Assembly (NCBI RefSeq): GCF_005405425.1
Contig: NZ_BJEA01000014.1
Coordinates: forward strand, 33,042 to 97,041
DNA: 64,000 nucleotides
Direction of reading: 5' to 3'
From: Lactiplantibacillus modestisalitolerans
GTDB taxonomy: Bacteria > Bacillota > Bacilli > Lactobacillales > Lactobacillaceae
A program made the position numbers and the translations under genes. Positions 32,049 to 39,539 of this stretch are shown piece by piece (position 1 is the stretch's first letter; each line of letters begins with the position of its first letter). Below the pieces are notes generated by a model. It worked only from the letters and a program-made list of their open reading frames with translations, made no database searches and was not told the origin of the DNA.

Positions 32049-33284
32049 ATGGATGAAACGGTTCAAGCATTAGTCGATATCGTTAAAATGGAGAGCGTCA
32101 ATGATCACGAGGCGCCGATTGCGGACTACCTCGCAGCTTTGTTTGCAAAGCACGGGATTGCGTCCAAACAGATTGAATACGCACCGGGACGGACCAGTTT
32201 AGTTGCCGAAATTGGTGACGGGCAGGGGCCGGTAATTGGTTTTGACGGTCACGAAGACACGGTTGCGCTTGGTGATCCGGCCAAGTGGGCGAGTGACGCC
32301 CTGGCTGCCGAGATTAAAGATAACCGGTTGTACGGCCGCGGCGCGACTGACATGAAGTCGGGGTTATTAGCGGGGGCGTTTGCCTTGATTCGCTTGCACG
32401 ACCAAAATGTGCCGCTCCACGGGACGCTACGTTTCATGGCGACGGTCGGCGAAGAAGACGGGCACTTAGGTGCTGAGCAACTTGTTGAGCTAGGTTACGC
32501 GGATGAGATGCAAAGTGTCATTGTCGGTGAACCGAGTGGTGCGGATAAGCGGCTGTTGATGCAAAAGCCAATTCAGGCGATGCTCGGGGTCGACGCTACG
32601 GTGGCTGAAAAAATGATGGCGGCCAACCCAACGAGCGAGCAACACTTTATTGAGTTGGCCCACAAGGGGTCGCTGACCTTTACGGTGCGCTCCAAGGGGG
32701 TTGCGGCCCACAGTTCGATGCCGGAAATTGGTCAAAACGCAATCGACCAGTTGATGACGTATTATCAAAAACAGAACGCCTATTTTGACCAGTTTAAGAC
32801 GACGGTCAACCCGGTCTTAGGCGCAACCGTGCCGGTTGTGACCTTGATCAAGGGTGGCGAACAAATCAATACGGTCCCCGCCAGTGCGGAAATGGGTGTC
32901 AAGATTCGAACGATTCCGGAACTTCGGAATGACCGGATCATCGCGGACTTGCAGGCGATTATTGACGATTGCAACGCAGCGGGCGGTCAATTATCGATGG
33001 ATATTTCTAGCAGTTTCTATCCGGTGCACACGCCGGAAGAAGCGTCGCTAGTTCAGTTAGCTAAGAAGGTCGGGGAGCGCGTCTTAGACCAACGGTTGCC
33101 TTACTTTGGGGCACCGGGTGGGACTGACGCTTCATCCTACATCGTGAAGAATGAGCAGATGCAGATTATTGTTTTTGGCCCCGGTAATATTACGGCGCAC
33201 CAAGTTAACGAGTACGTTGACTTGGACATGTACCAACGCTTTATTCAAATTTATCAAGAAATGATGACGCAGTTGTTAGCATAA
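32049..33284 (+). CDS. M20-family amidohydrolase (ArgE/DapE-like)
   Basis: 411 residues with the metal-binding motifs in order: GHEDTV (about 75-80, His), the bridging Asp of GRGATDMKSG, EE in GEEDGHLG, and a final His in GPGNITAHQVNE. The lid domain has AHSSMPEIGQNAI. M20 family enzymes hydrolyse N-acyl groups from amino acids (succinyl-diaminopimelate, acetylornithine and others). Annotation in lactobacilli is often succinyl-diaminopimelate desuccinylase, but no lysine or arginine genes are nearby, so the substrate is open. Terminator follows at 33297. Confidence 0.85.
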   Translation: MDETVQALVDIVKMESVNDHEAPIADYLAALFAKHGIASKQIEYAPGRTSLVAEIGDGQGPVIGFDGHEDTVALGDPAKWASDALAAEIKDNRLYGRGATDMKSGLLAGAFALIRLHDQNVPLHGTLRFMATVGEEDGHLGAEQLVELGYADEMQSVIVGEPSGADKRLLMQKPIQAMLGVDATVAEKMMAANPTSEQHFIELAHKGSLTFTVRSKGVAAHSSMPEIGQNAIDQLMTYYQKQNAYFDQFKTTVNPVLGATVPVVTLIKGGEQINTVPASAEMGVKIRTIPELRNDRIIADLQAIIDDCNAAGGQLSMDISSSFYPVHTPEEASLVQLAKKVGERVLDQRLPYFGAPGGTDASSYIVKNEQMQIIVFGPGNITAHQVNEYVDLDMYQRFIQIYQEMMTQLLA

Positions 33285-33296
33285 CAACGACGAAAT

Positions 33297-33331
33297 GAAA
33301 AAACGAGTCCCGTGATGGGGCTCGTTTTTTG
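33297..33331 (+). terminator. Terminator of the M20 gene
   Basis: AAAAAACGAGTCCC-gtgat-GGGGCTCGTTTTTT. Repeat copy D begins at 33334. Confidence 0.9.
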
Positions 33332-33333
33332 TA

Positions 33334-33685
33334 GGTTCTGTACCGATTAGTGTTGATATGCCGTCAGCAGCGGGTGTAACCGGTTGGCTGGAACACTGCG
33401 GGCATCGATTTGAGCTTACGGGGAAACCCACCCCGCAATCTCAAATTCGAGCCTTATTCTAAGCCGGAAGCAGCCCACTTCCGGCTTAGAATAATTTCGC
33501 AGTTGAGTTATGGTTACACCCGCTACTGGCTAGTCATGCCTTAATAAGAGGCTTTACGGTTGACTTTAGTTTAACCTCTATCGAACGGTTCAACCTGTTT
33601 GACCGCTTATTATGTTAAGCATAATGAGTTGTTGAAAACTCAACTGGCATCTTTTTAATAGATTAACACCACTTATCATAGAGCC
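33334..33685 (-). repeat. Family 1 cloverleaf repeat, copy D
   Basis: Inverse orientation, starting GGTTCTGTACC (terminal repeat) 3 bp after the terminator tract and ending ATCATAGAGCC. Core 33365-33529. Arm 1 is a perfect GCCGGAAG/CTTCCGGC helix extended by AA/TT; arm 2 has GGGG/CCCC. The left arm region between core and end has diverged strongly. Confidence 0.88.
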
Positions 33686-33715
33686 TTTCTTTTATGGAAA
33701 CTATTTTAATTGCGG

Positions 33716-34150
33716 CTATTCATGGTGTCCAAACCGCTTCAAGTAAGTTGCAAAATCCTCCGGGTCATCCGTTACGCCCGCTTCCTTTTCTTCGTACCAG
33801 TTGATCTTGTCGTTTAAGATCTGTAAATGGTGCTGAACTTCGTTAAATTGCACTAGGAAGTCCGCTTTGACCTTTTGAAGGAGGGCCAGGCGTTGGGGGA
33901 TGGTTTCGTCACCCTCAGCACGCCATAAAACGTATTGTTTGAGTTCGCTAATACTCATCCCAGTTCCCTTAAGGTGTAGTAGAAATTTAACCCAGTTAAC
34001 GTCGTTTTCCTGGTAATAGCGTCGCCCATTCGTACTGCGATGTGGTTCGATTAAGCCTTGCGCTTCATAGTAACGAAGCGTCGGGGCGGTTAAACCAACC
34101 GCCTTCGCAAAGTCGCCAATTGAATAGGTAGAATCCGTAGTAGTTGTCAT
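33716..34150 (-). CDS. MerR-family regulator of the divergent cupin-CMD genes
   Basis: 144 residues. The N-terminal MerR helix-turn-helix (SIGDFAKAVGLTAPTLRYYEAQGLIEPHRSTNGRRYYQ), followed by a long dimerisation helix (about 85-130). No Cys pairs, so it is not a metal sensor. Target promoter is the divergent one at 34228-34258, which has the 19-bp spacer MerR activators need, with an 18-bp palindrome in it. In Lactobacillaceae similar regulators pair with oxidoreductase or aldehyde-stress genes. Confidence 0.87.
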   Translation of the reverse strand: MTTTTDSTYSIGDFAKAVGLTAPTLRYYEAQGLIEPHRSTNGRRYYQENDVNWVKFLLHLKGTGMSISELKQYVLWRAEGDETIPQRLALLQKVKADFLVQFNEVQHHLQILNDKINWYEEKEAGVTDDPEDFATYLKRFGHHE

Positions 34151-34227
34151 ACTTAGCCCACTTTCTTAAAGTTACTTTAGGTTGATAATAGCACGTTAAT
34201 TTGTTTTAGCAAGTTTAAGCTTTGTGG

Positions 34228-34258
34228 TTGACTTAAAGTGCACTTTAAGATGTAAGCT
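34228..34258 (+). promoter_or_regulatory. MerR-type promoter with 19-bp spacer and palindromic operator
   Basis: TTGACT (34228-34233) and TAAGCT (34253-34258) are 19 bp apart instead of 17. The spacer region carries the perfect palindrome CTTAAAGTGCACTTTAAG (34232-34249). This is the hallmark of MerR-activated promoters and lies between the MerR gene and the cupin gene. Confidence 0.8.
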
Positions 34259-34315
34259 ATCCATATTGATTGTAAAACCTACCAAGTTAATAACAACTAA
34301 AGGAGTCTTTATTTT

Positions 34316-34717
34316 ATGACAGCAACCAAACCTAGCGGCGTTTTTGGCCTTGGCGAAAAAAACGTGGCCTACCAACAATACTTTATTGGAACGAGTTACC
34401 TACAACATTTAGGTGGCGATGATCAGACCGACGTTAACGTCAGCAACGTTACCTTTGAACCCGGATGCCGGAATAACTGGCATATTCATCACAACGGCTA
34501 TCAAATTTTACTCGTTACGAGTGGTGAAGGCTGGTACCAAGAAGCTGGCAAACCCGCGCAATTGTTACGAGCTGGTGATAGCGTGACGATTCACGAGGGC
34601 GTCAAGCACTGGCACGGGGCAACCAAGGATAGTTGGTTTACCCACGTGGCTATTACTAAGGGGACTAGCGAATGGTTAGAACCCGTTGATGACGCTACTT
34701 ATGCCAAGTTAGGCTAA
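34316..34717 (+). CDS. Cupin-domain protein
   Basis: 133 residues, a single beta-barrel cupin: motif 1 NNWHIHHNGYQILLVTSGEGWYQE (His residues of HIH and Glu-like pattern for metal), motif 2 AGDSVTIHEGVKHWHGA with a further His. Such small cupins act with carboxymuconolactone decarboxylase-like proteins in aldehyde or reactive-compound metabolism, or as quercetin/dioxygenase-type enzymes. AAAGGAGTC (34299-34307) precedes ATG 34316. Cotranscribed with the CMD gene 39 bp downstream, under the MerR regulator at 33716. Confidence 0.85.
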   Translation: MTATKPSGVFGLGEKNVAYQQYFIGTSYLQHLGGDDQTDVNVSNVTFEPGCRNNWHIHHNGYQILLVTSGEGWYQEAGKPAQLLRAGDSVTIHEGVKHWHGATKDSWFTHVAITKGTSEWLEPVDDATYAKLG

Positions 34718-34756
34718 GCACATCATTTAATCGAAATTCAGATAGGAGGACTCAAG

Positions 34757-35077
34757 ATGACAGTTAAACAAACTGCAGGACGTGACAACTTAGGCGACTT
34801 AGCACCGAAATTTGCCGAATTAAACGATGACGTTCTATTTGGTGAAGTTTGGTCCCGGGAAGACCGACTTAATTTACGTGATCGAAGCATGATTACCATT
34901 GCCAGTTTAATGACGAGTGGCAGTTTTCCCCAACTCAAAGCCCACTTTAAAATGGGTAAGGACCACGGCATTACGAAGCAGGAAGCCGTTGAAATCGTGA
35001 CCCACTTAGCATTTTATGCTGGTTGGTCAAAAGCGTGGTCCGCAATGGGCTTAATTAAAGAAGTTTATGGTGATTAA
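34757..35077 (+). CDS. Carboxymuconolactone decarboxylase family protein
   Basis: 106 residues of the CMD fold: DVLFGEVWSREDRLNLRDRSMITIASLM and KEAVEIVTHLAFYAGWSKAWSA, with the conserved H(x)nW region of the gamma-carboxymuconolactone decarboxylase group. It lacks the CxxC of AhpD peroxidases, so it is not an alkyl hydroperoxidase-type member. Frequently found next to cupins, as here. TAGGAGG (34742-34748) precedes ATG 34757. Last gene of the operon; terminator 35093. Confidence 0.85.
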   Translation: MTVKQTAGRDNLGDLAPKFAELNDDVLFGEVWSREDRLNLRDRSMITIASLMTSGSFPQLKAHFKMGKDHGITKQEAVEIVTHLAFYAGWSKAWSAMGLIKEVYGD

Positions 35078-35092
35078 TATTGAAAGTGACGG

Positions 35093-35127
35093 GGCGGTAA
35101 CAAAAGTTACGGCCTTGTTTTGTTTTT
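35093..35127 (+). terminator. Terminator of the cupin-CMD operon
   Basis: GGCGGTAAC-aaaa-GTTACGGCC, followed by TTGTTTTGTTTTT. Confidence 0.7.
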
Positions 35128-35260
35128 CAGAGGACAACGTTTAAGTACGATTGCTGGAACCCGGGCCAGCTTCTTAATGATGGGGGTTGCGGTTCTCGTT
35201 ATTTTACTGCTGAGTTTAAGTTTACCCCGGCGGCAACCAAAAAACGGGCGGGGGCACTAG
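35123..35260 (+). pseudogene. C-terminal fragment of an MFS-type transporter
   Basis: The frame ending at TAG 35258-35260 codes FFRGQRLSTIAGTRASFLM, a hydrophobic helix (MGVAVLVILLLSLSLP) and a basic tail, as at the end of a drug-efflux MFS protein. No start, ribosome site or upstream helices exist; the CMD operon terminator lies just ahead. It reads as the remnant of a transporter that once followed the CMD operon or was pushed aside by rearrangement. Short fragment, so identification is tentative. Confidence 0.45.
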
Positions 35261-35273
35261 GCTCCCGTCCGCT
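35239..35273 (-). terminator. Terminator of the ABC-2 exporter operon
   Basis: On the minus strand GGACGGGAG pairs with CCCCCGCCC-type complement, ending in TTTTTT. It overlaps the MFS remnant. Confidence 0.65.
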
Positions 35274-35283
35274 GGATAGTGAC

Positions 35284-36501
35284 TTATTTTAATTGTAGGC
35301 CGCGTTTGAAGTTCCCCCACAGGCCGAGGTCGTCAGTTTGAAGCATCAGACCACCGTAAATCCGGCCAATGTAGAGCATGCTGCCGATGATGGTAACAAT
35401 CAGTAAGCCGAGCGCAATGACCGCTTCGATCATCGTCGCGTTCCCGTTGATTAACCGTAACGGCATCAGGTACGAGGAGAAAAACGGCACGTACGAGAAG
35501 ACCGTTACGAACGGGCTGGTTGGGTTACTCTGAAACGCAAAGGCCACTGCAAATGTCAGTAAGTTCAGGTAAACGACTGGCTGAGCGGCTTTACCAGCGT
35601 CCTCGACCCGCGTAACCAGGGCACCGCAAAAGGCGGAAATGATCGTGTAGAGGAGGACGGCCAGCAGTGCGAACAGTAGGTTGATTGAGAGTAAGTTATG
35701 CAAAACTTGCGAAATCACGTCAACGTTTTGCTGCCAGAAGTCGGCCGTTAAACGGCTGCGTTCAGCTAACTGAACAACTGCAATCCCACCAATTAAGTAA
35801 ACGAGGAGTTGGGTGCAGATGACCAGCAGCACCCCGTAGACCTTGCCGTTAAAGTATTTACGCGGCGTGGTGCTCGAGAAAATCACTTCCATGATTTTGG
35901 TGCCCTTTTCGGCGGCAATTTCCTGGGCAGTGATTGACGAGTAGGTCGTTAAAATTAAGTAAACGAAAAAGACAATGATGTAAAAGGAGACCCGCTTGGC
36001 AATTTGATCCGAAGCGGTCTTTTTTTGTAACCGTTGTTTGAATTGCGGTTGAACCGCGAGCGCCTGCGTTTGGTTAGGCGTTAGCTGGGCGCGTTGCAAG
36101 TTAAGTTGGGCTTGCGCGGTCGTTAAAAAGCGCTGAATTTTAGCTTGCTCACCGCTGCTGAGCTCGTCCGGACCGTGGTAGGTTGCCGTGACGCGTTGGC
36201 CCTTAGTCGCTAACACGAGGTACCCGTTGATGTCGCCGCGCTTCGTTGCTTGTTGGGCGCGTTTTTGGGTCGTGTATTTAGACGTTGTGGCGACGTCGCT
36301 TGATTTAATGAAGCTCTTGCGGAGCGCGGTCTGACTACTGATGATGGCCACGTCACTCTTCGCCGCGTCGGGAACCGCAAAGTACGAGATTCCGAAGGTG
36401 AAGGCGATGAACAGGAAGGGCATCAAAACGAGCATTAGGAAACTCCACGACTTGATTTGGCGGAGGTAAGTTTCGGTGGTGACAATCCAAGTTTTATTCA
36501 T
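35284..36501 (-). CDS. ABC-2 type permease (NatB-like)
   Basis: 405 residues. One N-terminal helix (SFLMLVLMPFLFIAFTFGISYF), a large extracytoplasmic domain (about 40-170), then helices in the C-terminal half (IIVFFVYLILTTYSSI..., LLVICTQLLVYLIGGIAVV, and two to three more). It matches the permease of the NatAB sodium/drug exporter family. It overlaps the ATPase gene (36494) by 8 bp, so both halves are coupled. Substrate undetermined. Confidence 0.87.
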   Translation of the reverse strand: MNKTWIVTTETYLRQIKSWSFLMLVLMPFLFIAFTFGISYFAVPDAAKSDVAIISSQTALRKSFIKSSDVATTSKYTTQKRAQQATKRGDINGYLVLATKGQRVTATYHGPDELSSGEQAKIQRFLTTAQAQLNLQRAQLTPNQTQALAVQPQFKQRLQKKTASDQIAKRVSFYIIVFFVYLILTTYSSITAQEIAAEKGTKIMEVIFSSTTPRKYFNGKVYGVLLVICTQLLVYLIGGIAVVQLAERSRLTADFWQQNVDVISQVLHNLLSINLLFALLAVLLYTIISAFCGALVTRVEDAGKAAQPVVYLNLLTFAVAFAFQSNPTSPFVTVFSYVPFFSSYLMPLRLINGNATMIEAVIALGLLIVTIIGSMLYIGRIYGGLMLQTDDLGLWGNFKRGLQLK

Positions 36502-37393
36502 GTTGAGGCCCCCCAGCTTCTGTCCGGAAAATTTCGTCTAAGGTTGGCGGTTGCTGACTAAATTCACGGATGTAGTGGCCAGCCGTGACCTGGTCAAAAA
36601 TCGCTTCACCAGCCGTTGCGTCCGCCAAGCGTAATTGGTAGCGCTCCGTTCCCAACGGTTTAACGTCAATGACGCCGGGGAGCGCGGCTAAGCGGTCCGC
36701 GGACCAGTCGGTCGTTAAGAATAGGCGGGTCCGTCCAAACTGTTCACGAACGCCGTCAATCGTGCCGTTTAAAACGACCTGACCGTTGCGTAACATCACT
36801 AACGAATCGCAGACTTCTTCAACGTTACTCATATCGTGGCTAGAAAAGATGATGGTCGCGCCGCGCTTTTTAGCGTCAATGATGGCGGCTTTCAGCAGGT
36901 CGGCGTTGACCGGGTCCAAACCACTAAAGGGTTCGTCCAAAATAATGAGTTGGGGATCGTGAATGAGGGTGCAAATCAGTTGAACCTTTTGTTGGTTCCC
37001 CTTCGACAGATTTTTGATCCGGTCGTTGGGTTGGCCCTTCACGGCAAAGCGTTTCATCCAGGACGCAATCTTGGACTTAGTGACGTTGGCGGGCTGATTT
37101 TTTAGCCGGGCTAAGTACACGATTTGTTGGGTAATCGTCAGTTTCGGCATCAGACTGCGTTCCTCGGGTAAGTAGCCGATTTGATCGTAGTCGCTTGCTG
37201 AAAGTGGCTGGCCATTCCAGGTAATCTGGCCATCAAAGCTCAAAAAATTTAGGATGCTGTGAAAAGTAGTTGATTTCCCAGCACCGTTTTGACCGATCAA
37301 ACCCATGATTTCCCCGTCATGGACGTCAAACGAAACGTTGTTTAACGCTTTAACCGTGCCAAAGGTTTTACTAATATTGGTAACCGAAAGCAT
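36494..37393 (-). CDS. ABC transporter ATPase (NatA-like)
   Basis: 299 residues: Walker A GQNGAGKST (36-44), signature LSKGNQQKVQL (a form common in NatA-like proteins), Walker B LIILDEPFSGLDP and a H-loop SSHDMSNVEEV. The last 80 residues form the usual C-terminal regulatory extension. It powers the permease at 35284. ATG 37393 follows AAAGGGGG. No linked sensor genes, so the trigger is unknown; candidates are sodium or peptide export. Confidence 0.9.
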   Translation of the reverse strand: MLSVTNISKTFGTVKALNNVSFDVHDGEIMGLIGQNGAGKSTTFHSILNFLSFDGQITWNGQPLSASDYDQIGYLPEERSLMPKLTITQQIVYLARLKNQPANVTKSKIASWMKRFAVKGQPNDRIKNLSKGNQQKVQLICTLIHDPQLIILDEPFSGLDPVNADLLKAAIIDAKKRGATIIFSSHDMSNVEEVCDSLVMLRNGQVVLNGTIDGVREQFGRTRLFLTTDWSADRLAALPGVIDVKPLGTERYQLRLADATAGEAIFDQVTAGHYIREFSQQPPTLDEIFRTEAGGPQHE

Positions 37394-37440
37394 TGGGGGT
37401 CCCCCTTTAATTGAATTACTTTAATCATGACATAGTTGAC

Positions 37441-37959
37441 TTACTCGGGCAAGCTTGTACGCGTTTTAATCGTGCGCGCTTCAAGCGCAAGTAGCGCCCG
37501 TTTCATTGGTAGGCCACCGCGGTAACCACCCAGGGTGCCATCTTGCCGCACAACGCGGTGGCAGGGGGTCGCAATTAAACAAGGGTTGCGGGCAATCGCG
37601 TGGGCAACGGCCCGGACCGCGGTTGGTCGGTTTAGTTGCAGGGCCACCTGTTGGTAGCTGACTTGTTGCCCGTACGGAATGGTGCGCAGGATGGCCCAGA
37701 CTTGGCGCTGAAACGCCGTTCCGACCGTGTCATCAAGGGGCGCGTCGAAGCGTAGCGTTTTCCCGGTTAAAAAGTCCCGCAGAACCGCCTGCGCGGCCTG
37801 ATTCGCATTAGGTTCGACCGTCGCCGTCGCGGCTGGGAAAAAGTCCCGCCACTCATCCTTAGGACCATTCGCCCGGCCAACGAAGGCCAAGCCGTTAGCC
37901 GTCTGACCGAGCCAGTAAGTTTGGGTTGCAATTGTCGTTTGCGTGAGGCTTAGGTGCAC
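37441..37959 (-). CDS. ogt: O6-alkylguanine-DNA alkyltransferase (Ogt)
   Basis: 172 residues with the suicide-cysteine motif NPCLIATPCHRVV (Cys133), and the DNA-binding helix-turn-helix upstream of it (YQQVALQLNRPTAVRAVAHAI), plus GTLGGYRGGLPMKRALLALE. It transfers alkyl groups from O6-alkylguanine in DNA to its own Cys, once. The N-terminal domain is the standard short one. Monocistronic; it is separated from the ABC operon by 47 bp and followed by the terminator of the LysM gene on the same strand upstream. Confidence 0.92.
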   Translation of the reverse strand: MHLSLTQTTIATQTYWLGQTANGLAFVGRANGPKDEWRDFFPAATATVEPNANQAAQAVLRDFLTGKTLRFDAPLDDTVGTAFQRQVWAILRTIPYGQQVSYQQVALQLNRPTAVRAVAHAIARNPCLIATPCHRVVRQDGTLGGYRGGLPMKRALLALEARTIKTRTSLPE

Positions 37960-37982
37960 GTGAATAACCGCCTTTCTTAATC

Positions 37983-38020
37983 AAAAAGGGTGATTACCAA
38001 CCAAGTTAGTGATCACCCTC
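37983..38020 (-). terminator. Terminator of the LysM gene
   Basis: AGGGTGAT and ATCACCCT pair around a 16-nt loop; on the minus strand followed by TTTTTGA. Confidence 0.7.
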
Positions 38021-38047
38021 ATAAAAATTCAACTGTTAGCGGACTAG

Positions 38048-39133
38048 TTAGTACCAGCCGTTATTTTGCCAGAAACTCTTGGCTGAGGACCATGAACCGT
38101 AACGATTTTGAACGTAGTTGTTCGCCGTTGCTTCTTGGTTTTCAGCGGAGTAGTCACCGTTGAGGAGTGACTTTGTTAACTGGTACTTACCATAGTAGTT
38201 TCCGTTGGTGGCGCTGTATGACCCGCCGGATTCCTTATTAGCAATCCAAGCTTGAGCGGACGATTCGGTCGTGCTGGTGGTGCTAGTAGCCGTCGTTGAA
38301 GCGGACTGTGCTTGACTAGCAGCGGTCGACGTTGCCGCGGCAGACGAAGCGGGTGCCGAACTGGTTGCGGTTGAAGTCGCGGTTGGACGGGCACTTTGGC
38401 TTGCTGCCTGACTCGTCTTAGTTTGGCTTGCTTGGCTGGCCGGTGCGGTTGCGCGGGCGCCCATTGGGACCCACCGCCGTTGCTGGGCCGGTTGCTTAGC
38501 GGCGGAAGTTGCTGAACTTGGTGCCGCTGATGATGGCGCCTGACTAGCTTGACTTGCCTGACTAGCTTGACTAGCCTGACTCGCCTGGCTCGCTTGACTC
38601 GCTTGACTAACCGGTGCCTGACTAGCTGGCGCTTGGCTAACTAGTGCTTGACTAACCGGTGCCTGACTAGCTGGCGCTTGGCTAACTGGTGCCTGACTAA
38701 CCGGTGCTTGGCTAGCTGGTGCCTGACTAGTTGGCGCCTGACTAGCTGGCGCTTGGCTAACTGGTGCCTGACTAACCGGTGCTTGACTAGCTGGCGCTTG
38801 GCTAGCTGGCGCCGTGGAAGCAGGCGCTGCGGCTGAAGCTGGTTGAACGGTCGTTGTTTGGACCGTTGCCGGTTGCGTCGTCGTTGACTGGGTCGTCGCT
38901 TGAGTTTGTGCCGCGCCGTTAACTTCTAATTGATCACCAACATAAATTAAATTAACGTTCTGCAAGTGGTTGGCTTGTTGAATAGCGCTAACTGTCGATT
39001 GATGGTCTTCAGCAATTTCGCTAACGGTGTCGCCAGCTTTGACGGTGACCGTGTCCGCGTTGGCCGTCGTTGCACCAACGGCGATTAAGCCGGTGGCTGC
39101 CAATGAAGATAAAATCATATTTTTAATTTTCAT
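38048..39133 (-). CDS. Secreted LysM wall protein with Ser/Ala/Pro-rich repeats and lytic transglycosylase-like end
   Basis: 361 residues. Signal peptide (1-26, cleavage after TANA), LysM domain (28-72, VKAGDTVSEIAEDHQSTVSAIQQANHL) that binds peptidoglycan, a low-complexity stretch: about 16 SQAPA/SQAPV repeats, then about seven SQA repeats, then a Ser/Thr/Ala-rich region; and a C-terminal 65-residue domain starting AWIANKESGGSYSATNGNYYGKYQ, a Rpf/transglycosylase-like fold with Glu as likely catalytic residue, ending NNGWY as in aggregation-promoting-factor-type proteins. The Ser/Ala repeats resemble the O-glycosylated linker of wall hydrolases. The promoter is at 39175-39203. Divergent from the glycosyltransferases at 39540. 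Confidence 0.88.
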   Translation of the reverse strand: MKIKNMILSSLAATGLIAVGATTANADTVTVKAGDTVSEIAEDHQSTVSAIQQANHLQNVNLIYVGDQLEVNGAAQTQATTQSTTTQPATVQTTTVQPASAAAPASTAPASQAPASQAPVSQAPVSQAPASQAPTSQAPASQAPVSQAPVSQAPASQAPVSQALVSQAPASQAPVSQASQASQASQASQASQASQASQAPSSAAPSSATSAAKQPAQQRRWVPMGARATAPASQASQTKTSQAASQSARPTATSTATSSAPASSAAATSTAASQAQSASTTATSTTSTTESSAQAWIANKESGGSYSATNGNYYGKYQLTKSLLNGDYSAENQEATANNYVQNRYGSWSSAKSFWQNNGWY

Positions 39134-39174
39134 CGAATTACTTCACCCCTATTATTAGCTGTGATTTAGCTTAA

Positions 39175-39203
39175 ATTGTACCATCATGGAAGCGTTTCGT
39201 TAA
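39175..39203 (-). promoter_or_regulatory. Promoter of the LysM gene
   Basis: On the minus strand TTAACG, 17 bp, TACAAT with TG one base before the -10 box. Good match to sigma-A promoters. Confidence 0.75.
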
Positions 39204-39539
39204 GGGCTAATGTGAAATTGACCGCAAAGAATGACCCCAGAGCCGCACTCCTTAGAACGGGCGTTCGCCGTTGGCGGGGCGCGGTTGGGATAACTTGTTG
39301 ATGAATTAGCTAAAAACCAAACAATTCACTGCTATTATTAGTCAATTATTATTATAATATAGAAGGAAGCCAAGTTCAGGCGTACCCCCGGGTTTACGGG
39401 GATTGCCAAGTGGGCTTGCGAACACTGGCCATTAAAAGCGTATAAAATGGTAAAGTTGTGGCGCATTGCCCAACACGAACCCTTGGTTTTGTTATAATCA
39501 GAAACAATTAGTAACTGACTTTGTGAGGGAGAGAATTAT
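39204..39539. other. Non-coding stretch between the LysM and glycosyltransferase genes
   Basis: Holds a G/C-rich hairpin (CCCCG-ggttta-CGGGG at 39386-39401) and an extended -10 box TGTTATAAT (39490-39498) for the glycosyltransferase operon. Nothing else identified; no ORF with a ribosome site. Confidence 0.4.

Noticed and set aside
38648..38836. Antisense ORF rich in Cys/Trp opposite the LysM repeats
   Set aside because: A shadow of the SQAP repeats on the other strand; no ribosome site and low-complexity composition.
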